Shown here piece by piece: positions 36,228 to 44,381 of a DNA stretch of 64,000 bases (positions are counted from its first letter, which is position 1; each line of letters starts with the position of its first letter). Location: positions 186,001 through 250,000 of the forward strand of contig NZ_LIQI01000031.1 in the NCBI RefSeq assembly GCF_001418105.1, written 5' to 3'. Both the position numbers and the translations under genes were made by a program. Under the pieces are notes generated by a model. The model did not search any database. It saw nothing but the letters and a program-made list of their open reading frames with translations, and was not told the origin of the DNA. Source of the DNA: Lacinutrix himadriensis. GTDB taxonomy: Bacteria; Bacteroidota; Bacteroidia; Flavobacteriales; Flavobacteriaceae.

Positions 36228-38369
36228 TTATTCCGTAATCGGAAAACCTCTGTCTTTCATTAATGCTTCAATTTTAGCATCACGACCTCTAAATAATCGA
36301 TATGCTTCCGCAGGATCCATAGCGTTTCTAGGTGCGAATAAATATTTCACTAGTTTGTCTGCTGTTTCTTTATCGTAAAAACCATCTGGAGCTTCCGCAA
36401 AAGCTTCCGAAGCATCGCTAGTTAAAACATCTGCCCACATATAACCATAATATGCGGTTGCATATCCTTCCCCAGAAAAAACATGTCCAAAGTGTTGTGT
36501 TCTATGACGCATTGGTAATTCTTTAGGCATTTTTAATTCCGCTAAAGTTTCTCTTTCAAAAGCATCAATATCTATATTTGTTGGATCTGCAAGATGTAAT
36601 TTCATGTCTATTAAAGCAGAAGCCAAATATTCTGTCGTCCCAAATCCTTGATTAAAGGTAGCCGCTTTTTTAATTTTTGTAACTAAGGATGCAGGAATAG
36701 GTGCTCCTGTTTTATAGTGGACTAGAAACTTATTAATAACTTGATCTGTAGATAGCCAACGTTCTAATAATTGCGATTGGAACTCGGTGTAATCTCTAAC
36801 GCCTCCATTTAAAGTTGGATACTTTACATTCGAAGAAAAGAAGTGTAATGCATGTCCGAATTCATGAAAGAAAGTAGTAGCATCATCCCAAGAAACAAGC
36901 ACAGCTTCTCCCGGAGCAGGTTTTACGAAGTTAGAATTGTTAGATGCAAGTACATTGGTTTCGCCTTCAAAATTAGTATAGCTTCTGTAGGTTGTAGCCC
37001 ACGCACCAGAGCGTTTTCCTTCACGAGCAAAAGGATCTAAATACCATAATCCAATATGTTTTCCAGAGTCTTTGTCGGTAACCTCCCAAACGTGAACATC
37101 TTCTTGAAATACAGGAACTGTACCTTCTTTTACCGGAGTGAATTTGTAGTTAAATAACTTTTCAGCAGTAAAGAATAATGCTTCCGTTAATTTATCTAAT
37201 TGTAAATATTGTTTTACTTCATCACTATCCAGATCGTATTTCTTTTTTCTTACTTTTTCCGCATAAAAGCGATAATCCCAAGGTTCTATTGTAATGTTAT
37301 CTCCATTGTCATTGGCAACGGTTTGCATATCTGCAACCTCTTCTGCAACTCTTCCAATTGCAGCAGGCCAAACAGCCATCATTAAATCCATAGCATTTTC
37401 TGGCGTTTTTGCCATTCTATCTTGTAAACGCCATTCCGCATAATTATTATATCCCATTAAAGCGACACGCTCTTTACGTAGTTTTAATATTTGTGCAATA
37501 ATAGCGTTGTTGTCAAAGTCGTCTCCGTTATCTCCTCTAGAATAATAGTTTTCCCAAACCTGCTTACGCAATGCACGATTGGTAGCGTAGGTAAGAAAAG
37601 GGTCCATAGAAGATCGTGTATTTGTAATGGCGTATGTACCATCTTGTCCTTTATCTGTAGCTATTTTTGCTGCGGATTTTATAAAACCTTCCGATAAACC
37701 ATCTAATTGATCTGCATTTAAATAGGTCACATAATTCTCTTCGTCATGTAAAACGTTATCCGAAAACGTATTGTATAAAGACGAAAGTTCTTTGTTAATG
37801 GCTGCATAGCGTTCTTTTTTGGCAGGATCTAGATTGGCACCATTCATCTCATACTTTTTATACGTAAGATCTACAACACGTTGTTCTTGTAATTCTAATG
37901 GTGTTTCTTGCGATGCATCATAAACGGCTTTAATGCGTTGGAAAAGTTTTTCGTTTTGTGTTATTTTAGAACTGTATTCCGATAATTTTGGCGCTAATTC
38001 TGACTGAATACTTCTAAATGCTGGCGAAGACATATTACTACTTAAAATGCCGTAGTAGTTAAAAACTCTGTCTAATGTTTTTCCGGAAGCTTCTATAGCA
38101 GCAATGGTATTGGTGAAGTTTGGAGCTTCGGTATTGTTTGCTATTTTATCAATATCTGCTAAGCTTTCGGTCATCCCGAATTCTATCGCTTCTTTAATGT
38201 CTGTAACTTTCATTTTATCGAAAGCGGGAACGCCTTGATACGGACCATTCCATTCTTGTGTTAATATATTTTCGCTCATTTTTGTAGGGTCTTGTTTACA
38301 ATTGGTAAACGTAATTAAAGCGCAGATGCTTATTGCTTTTATGTATTGCAAAGGTTGGGGTTTTTTCAT
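36228..38369 (-). CDS. dcp: M3 family metallopeptidase lipoprotein (peptidyl-dipeptidase Dcp type)
   Basis: 713 residues. A lipoprotein signal ends FTNC (Cys about 24), so this is a membrane-anchored, exported form, unlike cytoplasmic E. coli Dcp. The zinc site HEFGH lies near residue 500 in TTFFHEFGHALHFF, and the downstream Glu ligand region follows in the usual place. It probably trims short peptides in the periplasm. A heptamer array and a minus-strand promoter-like TATCTTTA lie upstream. Confidence 0.88.
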   Translation of the reverse strand: MKKPQPLQYIKAISICALITFTNCKQDPTKMSENILTQEWNGPYQGVPAFDKMKVTDIKEAIEFGMTESLADIDKIANNTEAPNFTNTIAAIEASGKTLDRVFNYYGILSSNMSSPAFRSIQSELAPKLSEYSSKITQNEKLFQRIKAVYDASQETPLELQEQRVVDLTYKKYEMNGANLDPAKKERYAAINKELSSLYNTFSDNVLHDEENYVTYLNADQLDGLSEGFIKSAAKIATDKGQDGTYAITNTRSSMDPFLTYATNRALRKQVWENYYSRGDNGDDFDNNAIIAQILKLRKERVALMGYNNYAEWRLQDRMAKTPENAMDLMMAVWPAAIGRVAEEVADMQTVANDNGDNITIEPWDYRFYAEKVRKKKYDLDSDEVKQYLQLDKLTEALFFTAEKLFNYKFTPVKEGTVPVFQEDVHVWEVTDKDSGKHIGLWYLDPFAREGKRSGAWATTYRSYTNFEGETNVLASNNSNFVKPAPGEAVLVSWDDATTFFHEFGHALHFFSSNVKYPTLNGGVRDYTEFQSQLLERWLSTDQVINKFLVHYKTGAPIPASLVTKIKKAATFNQGFGTTEYLASALIDMKLHLADPTNIDIDAFERETLAELKMPKELPMRHRTQHFGHVFSGEGYATAYYGYMWADVLTSDASEAFAEAPDGFYDKETADKLVKYLFAPRNAMDPAEAYRLFRGRDAKIEALMKDRGFPITE

Positions 38370-38454
38370 TTTAATTTTTTATGTTTAAGGTTTTAAAGAT
38401 ACAGATTGCTAGATTAATTGCTGTATGGTCTAATATTCGTTTTTTATTTTTTTT

Positions 38455-38496
38455 TCAATCATCAATCATCAATCATCAATCATCAATCATCAATCA
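38455..38496. repeat. Heptamer tandem repeat (TCAATCA)x6
   Basis: Six perfect TCAATCA copies, preceded by a T-rich tract, lie in the 152-base gap between the dcp start and the stop of the cyclophilin lipoprotein gene (both on the minus strand). Read as protein it gives a repetitive HQSSIIN string, which is an artefact. Confidence 0.92.
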
Positions 38497-38521
38497 TCTG
38501 TCGCCCGTCTCTATTCAACAA

Positions 38522-39229
38522 CTACTCGATAATTTCTACCTTTGTAATATATACATTATGCAAAGGCCATTCTGCATTATCGGTTTCTTGTTGTGCAATC
38601 TCATCTACGACATCCATGCCGCGAATCACTTTACCAAAAATGGTATAATCGCCATCTAAATGGTAAGCGCCGTCTTTACTTTGTACTATAAAAAACTGAT
38701 ATGGAGAAGCTAGTTTATACGGGTTTTCAATGGCGCCACTTGGCATACTTAAAGATCCTCGGTCGTGTTTGTAACCGCGTTTAGTATCTGTTGGAAGCAA
38801 ATATTTACCTATTTTTTTTCTTTTTCGTTTTACTTTAGGATCATCTGTATTACCACCTTGAATGATGAAGTTATTTACAATTCGGTAAAACTGTGTGTTA
38901 TCAAAATAGCCTTGTTTGGTTAGAAAGATAAAATTGGCACGATGAAATTTCGTTTTATCATAGAGTAGGATGTCTATATCTCCAAAATGGGTAGAGATTC
39001 TTACTTTGTTTTCTTTGTTGTGCTTTTCATATTCTAAAAAGAACTCCATGGCATTATCATCTGTTAGCAGCGGAAACTCTCTTACAGGTTCTAAGACAGT
39101 ATCTTTTTTTGCTACTTTTTTTTCTTCGGAAGTATTTTGAACTACTTTTGGAGGCTTCTTTGTATCTGTTTTTTTATCTTCACAATTCAGAAAAAGGAAA
39201 CACATAACAGATAATAATATAAGTCGCAT
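38522..39229 (-). CDS. Cyclophilin-type peptidyl-prolyl isomerase lipoprotein
   Basis: 235 residues. Signal ends FLFLNC (Cys16), then an acidic/lysine linker (to about 65), then a cyclophilin domain (about 75-235) with FYRIVNNFIIQGG and PYQFFIVQS. Acidic residues straight after the Cys resemble the flavobacterial surface-export signal, so it may be surface-exposed. It probably assists folding in the envelope. The ATG is separated by only two bases from the divergent Nudix gene. Confidence 0.88.
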   Translation of the reverse strand: MRLILLSVMCFLFLNCEDKKTDTKKPPKVVQNTSEEKKVAKKDTVLEPVREFPLLTDDNAMEFFLEYEKHNKENKVRISTHFGDIDILLYDKTKFHRANFIFLTKQGYFDNTQFYRIVNNFIIQGGNTDDPKVKRKRKKIGKYLLPTDTKRGYKHDRGSLSMPSGAIENPYKLASPYQFFIVQSKDGAYHLDGDYTIFGKVIRGMDVVDEIAQQETDNAEWPLHNVYITKVEIIE

Positions 39230-39231
39230 AG

Positions 39232-39873
39232 ATGAATTTTAATCAGTTTTTAAAAGCAACATCAAAAATAAGCAATTTAGCCCTTCCGGCCGAAGCATCG
39301 CAATTTAAAATGTCACCTCCTTTTAGAGAAGCATTTTTAAAAGAACAACAAGGCAAAATAAAAAACGCGAAACAATCTGCGGTTTTCGCATTGTTTTACC
39401 CCGATGCTGCACAAGAAACAAAGTTTGTTTTAATTTTAAGAAAAACCTATAAAGGCGTGCATTCTGCGCAAGTAGGTTTTCCTGGAGGTAAAGTAGAAAA
39501 AGAAGATGCCTCTTTAAAACATACTGCTTTGCGAGAGACAGAAGAAGAAATAGGGGTGCCAAGGCACAGTATTGAAACGCTTAAGGCTTTAACACAAGTA
39601 TATATTCCGCCAAGTAATTTTTATGTACATCCTTTTATTGGCTATAGTAATACCACTCCTCGTTTTATTAAACAAGAAAGCGAAGTGGAAGCTATTATAG
39701 AAGTATCCCTTGCTCATTTTTTAGATGATCGAAATGTGATAACCAAAACGGTTTCAACGTCTTATGAGGAAGATGTGGATGTTCCTGCTTTTAGCCTTAA
39801 TAATCATGTGGTTTGGGGAGCGACTGCCATGATGCTAAGCGAAATTAAAGACTTGTTAAAACTAGTCTTGTAA
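39232..39873 (+). CDS. Nudix hydrolase, probable CoA pyrophosphatase (NudL type)
   Basis: 213 residues. The Nudix box region GGKVEKEDASLKHTALRETE continues into EEIG, the form seen in coenzyme-A diphosphatases. The upstream GVHSAQVGFPGG matches the UPF0035/NudL signature. It probably cleaves CoA or acyl-CoA to 4'-phosphopantetheine products. The start is only two bases from the divergent PPIase ATG, so its promoter must lie inside that gene. Confidence 0.85.
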   Translation: MNFNQFLKATSKISNLALPAEASQFKMSPPFREAFLKEQQGKIKNAKQSAVFALFYPDAAQETKFVLILRKTYKGVHSAQVGFPGGKVEKEDASLKHTALRETEEEIGVPRHSIETLKALTQVYIPPSNFYVHPFIGYSNTTPRFIKQESEVEAIIEVSLAHFLDDRNVITKTVSTSYEEDVDVPAFSLNNHVVWGATAMMLSEIKDLLKLVL

Positions 39874-39887
39874 ACGCTTAGTTTTAT

Positions 39888-39895
39888 TACATTTG
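39888..39895 (+). promoter_or_regulatory. Promoter TTG-N17-TACATTTG
   Basis: TTG at 39868-39870, overlapping the end of the Nudix gene, and TACATTTG at 39888-39895 show consensus elements and spacing. They lie 28 bases upstream of the acyltransferase ATG. Confidence 0.7.
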
Positions 39896-39922
39896 TATTC
39901 TAACTAAAAGCAAAACATATTT

Positions 39923-40732
39923 ATGGGATTATTTGATAAAAATCCTTTTGGTCATAATCTTTTTATTAAAAAATGGCTAATTCGTATTTTAGGAGCGATT
40001 TCGCATAGACGTTTTCGTGGTTTTAATGAACTGCAAATTGAAGGGTCAGAGATTATTAAAAACCTTCCAGATACCAACGTATTGTTTATTTCTAACCACC
40101 AAACTTATTTTGCAGATGTAGTTGCAATGTTTCATGTGTTTAACGCGAGTTTAAGCAATAGAGACGATTCTATAAAGAATATCGGATACCTATGGAATCC
40201 TAAATTAAACTTGTATTACGTTGCGGCAAAAGAAACCATGAGTGCTGGTTTACTTCCTAAAATATTAGCCTATGTTGGTTCTATTAGTATTGAACGTACC
40301 TGGAGAGCTAAAGGAGAGGATGTAAACAGACAAGTAAAAATGAGTGATATCTCTAATATTAGTAAGGCATTAGATGATGGTTGGGTGATTACATTTCCGC
40401 AAGGAACAACAACTCCTTTTAAGCCTATTAGAAAAGGAACAGCGCATATTATTAAGAGATACAAGCCAATTGTTGTACCAATAGTGATTGATGGTTTTAG
40501 ACGTAGCTTTGATAAAAAAGGATTACGTATTAAAAAGAAAAATATCATGCAGTCTTTTGAAATCAAACAACCTTTAGAGATTGATTATGAAAACGAAAGC
40601 ATTGCTAGTATTGTTGAAAAGATAGAATATGCGATAGAACAGCATCCTTCCTTTTTAAAAGTTATACCACAAAAAGAGCTTGCTTTACAAGAAGAACTGA
40701 ATAAGAAACGTAAATGGAAAATTAAGGAGTAA
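39923..40732 (+). CDS. 1-acyl-sn-glycerol-3-phosphate acyltransferase-like protein
   Basis: 269 residues with a PlsC-type domain. Motif 1 reads SNHQTYFADV: N58-H59 with the acidic residue at 65, one further than the standard H-x4-D. Motif 3 is FPQGTTTPF, with Gln in place of Glu. These variants indicate a divergent subgroup common in Bacteroidota, possibly acting on ornithine/glycine lipids or phospholipid precursors. It has its own promoter. Confidence 0.75.
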   Translation: MGLFDKNPFGHNLFIKKWLIRILGAISHRRFRGFNELQIEGSEIIKNLPDTNVLFISNHQTYFADVVAMFHVFNASLSNRDDSIKNIGYLWNPKLNLYYVAAKETMSAGLLPKILAYVGSISIERTWRAKGEDVNRQVKMSDISNISKALDDGWVITFPQGTTTPFKPIRKGTAHIIKRYKPIVVPIVIDGFRRSFDKKGLRIKKKNIMQSFEIKQPLEIDYENESIASIVEKIEYAIEQHPSFLKVIPQKELALQEELNKKRKWKIKE

Positions 40733-40734
40733 TC

Positions 40735-41379
40735 TTAAATTTCTAACTTTTTTAATTCTTTATAATTTCTATTTAAGCGTTTCAGTAAGATACCATAAAC
40801 GAGGTAGTAAAACAGTAATAAAACACCTACTGTAACTACAAGTACAAGAAATACTCCTAATGCCATACCGGCGTAAAATTTAAAAACGTCACCATTTGCA
40901 GTCGCTTTTTCAATGAGAGATTTTGTACGTTCGTCATGATTAATAGCGTAAGGCAGCATTACAATGATACTAAATACCATAAAAGCTAAATTAAAACCAA
41001 CATACTGTTTTACGGTACGTCTGGTTTTAAGGATGTTTTCCATTAAAATGGTAGCATTATCTGTACTGTTTATTGTTTTATAGTTTATATAAAACTTATA
41101 AAAGAAATACCCTAGAACCGAATACGAAATAACAGAAAGCACTATAAATAAAGTGCTAGATTCCATACTCGTAATTTTATCACTGTTTCTGGTTGCTTTA
41201 AGGATGGTTGCAAATGCCAACCAAAAAACAAATTCTAGCATACTTATAATAAAAATCCATTTTACTATTGAAGAAGATTTCTTCAATATCATACTGTATA
41301 TATCATTATAGGAAAGTTTAGGATACCGTGCGGTATCATCCTTCTTCCAATCTTTTTTTAATAATTCTAATTCATCCAT
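40735..41379 (-). CDS. Membrane protein cotranscribed with ECF sigma factor
   Basis: 214 residues. A short acidic cytoplasmic N-terminus (DELELLKKDWKKDD) is followed by four membrane segments. It lies four bases after the sigma-factor gene, where anti-sigma factors usually sit. It has no zinc-binding anti-sigma motif or RskA-like domain, so an anti-sigma role is only suggested by position. I recall such proteins as often mis-named in databases. Confidence 0.65.
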   Translation of the reverse strand: MDELELLKKDWKKDDTARYPKLSYNDIYSMILKKSSSIVKWIFIISMLEFVFWLAFATILKATRNSDKITSMESSTLFIVLSVISYSVLGYFFYKFYINYKTINSTDNATILMENILKTRRTVKQYVGFNLAFMVFSIIVMLPYAINHDERTKSLIEKATANGDVFKFYAGMALGVFLVLVVTVGVLLLFYYLVYGILLKRLNRNYKELKKLEI

Positions 41380-41383
41380 AGTT

Positions 41384-41878
41384 TTACGGATTTAAAATGG
41401 TTCTTAATTTGTTTTTCACTCTATTCATTTTCACTCTTGCATTTACTTCGCTAATTCCCATTGTTTCACTAATTTCTCTATAGTTCTTGTCTTCTAAATA
41501 TAAAAAGACAAGCGCTTTTTCAATGTCATTTAGTTGGTGTACCGCTTTGTATAATAGTTTTAATTGCTCCTCTTCTGTATCATCATACTCATCGGCCTTA
41601 ATTTTAAACTGTATAGCGTCAAAGTCTTGTGTGCTTACCCTGCGTTTACTTTTTCTATACAGTGTAATTGCAGTGTTTAGTCCAACGCGATACATCCATG
41701 TACTAAATTTAGCGTCTCCTCTAAATTTAGGGAATGCACGCCAAAGCTGTATGGTTATTTCTTGAAACAAATCATTATGTGCATCTTGATTGTTGGTATA
41801 TAACCTACAAACTTTATGTACAATGTTTTGATGTTTTTCAAGTTGCTCTACAAAACTATGTTCTAACTCTTTATTCAA
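41384..41878 (-). CDS. RNA polymerase ECF-type sigma factor
   Basis: 164 residues from a TTG start (no upstream or nearby ATG fits). Region 2 (about 12-80) contains NDLFQEITIQLWRAFPKFRGDAKFSTWMYRVGLN. Region 4 (about 110-160) contains YREISETMGISEVNARVKMNRVKNKL, a helix-turn-helix. It recruits RNA polymerase to envelope-stress-type promoters. Target genes are not visible here. Confidence 0.9.
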   Translation of the reverse strand: MNKELEHSFVEQLEKHQNIVHKVCRLYTNNQDAHNDLFQEITIQLWRAFPKFRGDAKFSTWMYRVGLNTAITLYRKSKRRVSTQDFDAIQFKIKADEYDDTEEEQLKLLYKAVHQLNDIEKALVFLYLEDKNYREISETMGISEVNARVKMNRVKNKLRTILNP

Positions 41879-41975
41879 TTTGGTGGTTTAGTTACTCTAT
41901 AAGTAGCATTAATTTAAAAACGTTACAATATAAGATTAAGAATATTTAAAAATAGTGTTTAAGAGGCTAATTTTG

Positions 41976-41983
41976 TACCTTTG
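41976..41983 (+). promoter_or_regulatory. -7 box TACCTTTG for NADH dehydrogenase
   Basis: TACCTTTG matches TAnnTTTG, 24 bases before the ATG at 42008. A GTTT about 20 bases upstream may serve as a weak -33. Confidence 0.6.
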
Positions 41984-42007
41984 TATGCTAATTTTTAGTC
42001 TTCATTT

Positions 42008-43285
42008 ATGAATATTCCTGAATCAAAAACTCCTAGAATTGTTATTGTTGGAGGAGGCTTTGCTGGTGTTAAGCTAGCTAAATCTTTAAAGAATCAAAAC
42101 GTACAAGTTGTTTTAATAGATAAGCGGAACTATCATACTTTTCAGCCTTTATTATATCAAGTATCTAGTGCGGGATTAGAACCTGATTCTATTGCATATC
42201 CTTTGCGGAAGATTATAAAAAAACACGAAAATGCTTTTTTTAGGTACGCCGAAGTCGAACAGATTTTTCCGGAAACTAAATCGATTCAAACCAGTATTGG
42301 TGATTTGAGCTATGACTATTTAGTGATTGCTACTGGTACCAAAACGAATTATTTTGGTAATGCCGCTGTTGAAAAATATAGTATGGCAATGAAAACCATT
42401 CCGCAAGCTTTAGATATTAGAAGTTTAATGCTTCAAAACTTAGAAAAAGCTGCTATTTCTAGTTCCGACAATGATAGAAAATCGTTTTTAAACTTTGTTA
42501 TTGTTGGTGGTGGCCCAACAGGAGTGGAGCTCGCTGGTGCAATTGCGGAGCTTAAAAATAATATACTTCCAAGAGATTACAGGGATCTAAATCCTAGAGA
42601 TATGCGTATTCATCTGTTAGAGGGGAATTCTAGAGTATTACCACCAATGAGTGAGCATGCTTCTAAAAAAGCGGAACAGTTTTTATTGGATCTAGGAGTG
42701 CAAGTGCATTGTAATACGTTTGTAACCGATTATGATGGCAAGACAGTGAAGACAAATTCAGATTTGATATTAGAATCGGAAACACTTATTTGGGCTGCAG
42801 GTGTCACAGGAAGACCTATTAAAGGTTTAAATGCAGATGTGTTAACCGAACGCGTAAATCGTTATTTGGTAAATACCTATAATCAAGTTAATGGTTATAA
42901 GTCTATTTTTGCTTTAGGGGATATTGCCTTAATGAAAACAGAAGATTATCCTAATGGGCATCCTCAAGTTGCGCAACCTGCAATTCAGCAAGGCCAACTT
43001 CTTGGTAAAAATTTGATAAAGCTTATAGAAGGTAAACCACTAAAAGAATTTGTTTATAAGGATAAAGGTTCTATGGCTACTATAGGAAGAAATAAAGCGG
43101 TTGTAGATTTAAAACGTTTTAAGTTTGGCGGCTTTTTTGCTTGGTTTGTTTGGATGTTTGTTCACCTAATGTCTTTAGTAGGATTTAGAAATAGAGTGAT
43201 TGTTTTTTTTAATTGGGGATATAATTATATTAACTTTGATAAAGCCGCTAGATTAATTATTAGACCTTTTAAAAGATTAGATTAA
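42008..43285 (+). CDS. ndh: Type II NADH:quinone oxidoreductase (NDH-2)
   Basis: 425 residues. An FAD-binding GGGFAG (15-20), an NADH-binding GGGPTGVELAGAI in the middle, and RNYHTFQPLLYQVSSAGL near the quinone site are typical. The C-terminal third has hydrophobic and amphipathic segments (FFAWFVWMFVHLMSLVGF) for membrane attachment. It passes electrons from NADH to quinone without proton pumping. Confidence 0.88.
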   Translation: MNIPESKTPRIVIVGGGFAGVKLAKSLKNQNVQVVLIDKRNYHTFQPLLYQVSSAGLEPDSIAYPLRKIIKKHENAFFRYAEVEQIFPETKSIQTSIGDLSYDYLVIATGTKTNYFGNAAVEKYSMAMKTIPQALDIRSLMLQNLEKAAISSSDNDRKSFLNFVIVGGGPTGVELAGAIAELKNNILPRDYRDLNPRDMRIHLLEGNSRVLPPMSEHASKKAEQFLLDLGVQVHCNTFVTDYDGKTVKTNSDLILESETLIWAAGVTGRPIKGLNADVLTERVNRYLVNTYNQVNGYKSIFALGDIALMKTEDYPNGHPQVAQPAIQQGQLLGKNLIKLIEGKPLKEFVYKDKGSMATIGRNKAVVDLKRFKFGGFFAWFVWMFVHLMSLVGFRNRVIVFFNWGYNYINFDKAARLIIRPFKRLD

Positions 43286-43437
43286 TTGTTTATATAAAAA
43301 AGAATAAACATTTCATAGGTAGGGTTTTGATCTGTTTGGATAGATTTTGTCTATCGTGGCTTTTTAGCATTAAGAACAGCTGTTATTGGTGTGTAAAATA
43401 TTGCTGTATTGCTAACTCTAATAAACTTAGTGTTTCA

Positions 43438-43671
43438 CTAATCCATCCATTCTCCTCTATGTGGTTTTAAGGTGTCTCTAAAGATTTTTTTGTCTTCTTC
43501 GTTGATAACCATAAAAGCAATAACGTGAAGTTCATGAATAATTTCATGACCAACGGAATCTACGTTTGTAGTTTGATTTTGTATGTATTCTTTTAAGTGG
43601 ATCTCATGGTGCTGCGCTGTTTTTTCTGCTGCAGGTCCTCTAAAATCCCAGATAAGTTTTAGTTTACGCAT
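43438..43671 (-). CDS. Small hypothetical protein coupled to SRPBCC gene
   Basis: 77 residues from MRKLKLIWDFRGPAAEKTAQ. The open frame extends nine codons further up, but the ATG at 43671 overlaps the SRPBCC stop by only 8 bases (ATGCGTAA), which fits coupled translation. His-rich helix QHHEIHLKEY is followed by HELHVIAFMVIN. I do not recognise a domain. The conserved His spacing would suit metal binding, but this is speculative. Confidence 0.65.
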   Translation of the reverse strand: MRKLKLIWDFRGPAAEKTAQHHEIHLKEYIQNQTTNVDSVGHEIIHELHVIAFMVINEEDKKIFRDTLKPHRGEWMD

Positions 43672-44119
43672 TTTGGATAGATATTTTGGTTTCAGCAAAT
43701 TTTTTAAAGTCTGCTAAATATTTTTCAGATTGTTTTTTAAATGCTCCAGGCATTAGTAATAGCATCATTCTAAATAAAAAGGAGGTTGGTGAAAACTCGT
43801 TTTTATTTATCCACTTCGTGTGACCCTTCGGTGTTTTTTGAAAACTATTTTTTTGTGTGTTTCGCATTCCTTTTGTTTCGTAAGAAATAGAAATCTCATG
43901 AGGTAAATTCATGTGAGTAATGGTTTCAGTAAGTTTCATCTTACGTTTGTTTACCATGTAATTTAGTTTCATTGTATTACCAACAGTTCCCGGTGTTCCA
44001 GAAATATGCTCAAAGCTTACTAAGTCTTTTTGCCAATGTTTCATGTTGTCTGCATTTAGAAAAATAACAATGAATTCTTCTAAAGGAATTTTAATAACAA
44101 TTTCTGTGGTGTATTTCAT
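43664..44119 (-). CDS. SRPBCC (START-like) family protein
   Basis: 151 residues with an SRPBCC/polyketide-cyclase-like fold: first strand EIVIKIPLEEF, then MKHWQKDLVSFEHISGTPGTVG, and a long C-terminal helix (about 115-145). These domains bind hydrophobic ligands. It is coupled to the small downstream gene, so the two probably act together. Confidence 0.75.
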   Translation of the reverse strand: MKYTTEIVIKIPLEEFIVIFLNADNMKHWQKDLVSFEHISGTPGTVGNTMKLNYMVNKRKMKLTETITHMNLPHEISISYETKGMRNTQKNSFQKTPKGHTKWINKNEFSPTSFLFRMMLLLMPGAFKKQSEKYLADFKKFAETKISIQNA

Positions 44120-44340
44120 TATAATGAAATGATTAAATATAGTATAAAGATAGTTTTTTAGTGTTTTAATACTACAAAAGTATATATAATATAAGTGTTT
44201 TAGCGTAAAAACAATTTAATTAAAGAAGCCTTGCTTGAATTTTACAGCTTATTTTAAGTTTAACACGAAACGGGAATTACCTGCTAATTAAAACTTATTA
44301 ATGCTTTGTTAATACGGCTTGTTAAATAGGTTTATATTTC

Positions 44341-44348
44341 TATTTTTG
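44341..44348 (+). promoter_or_regulatory. Promoter with -7 box TATTTTTG for the parvulin operon
   Basis: TATTTTTG at 44341-44348, with a TTG about 20 bases upstream (within CTTGTTAAA at 44318-44326), lies 34 bases before the ATG at 44382. It probably drives the three PPIase-like genes and moxR. Confidence 0.6.
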
Positions 44349-44381
44349 CAAGAACCTATATATTATATATTTATCTAAATT

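Noticed and set aside
36151-36378. Short plus-strand frame opposite the 3' end of the M3 peptidase
   Set aside because: It spans the peptidase terminator and antisense of conserved codons, with no start signal or plausible protein features.
38381-38659. Plus-strand open frame with repeated NHQSSII residues
   Set aside because: It is simply a translation of the TCAATCA heptamer array and the antisense of the cyclophilin lipoprotein gene.
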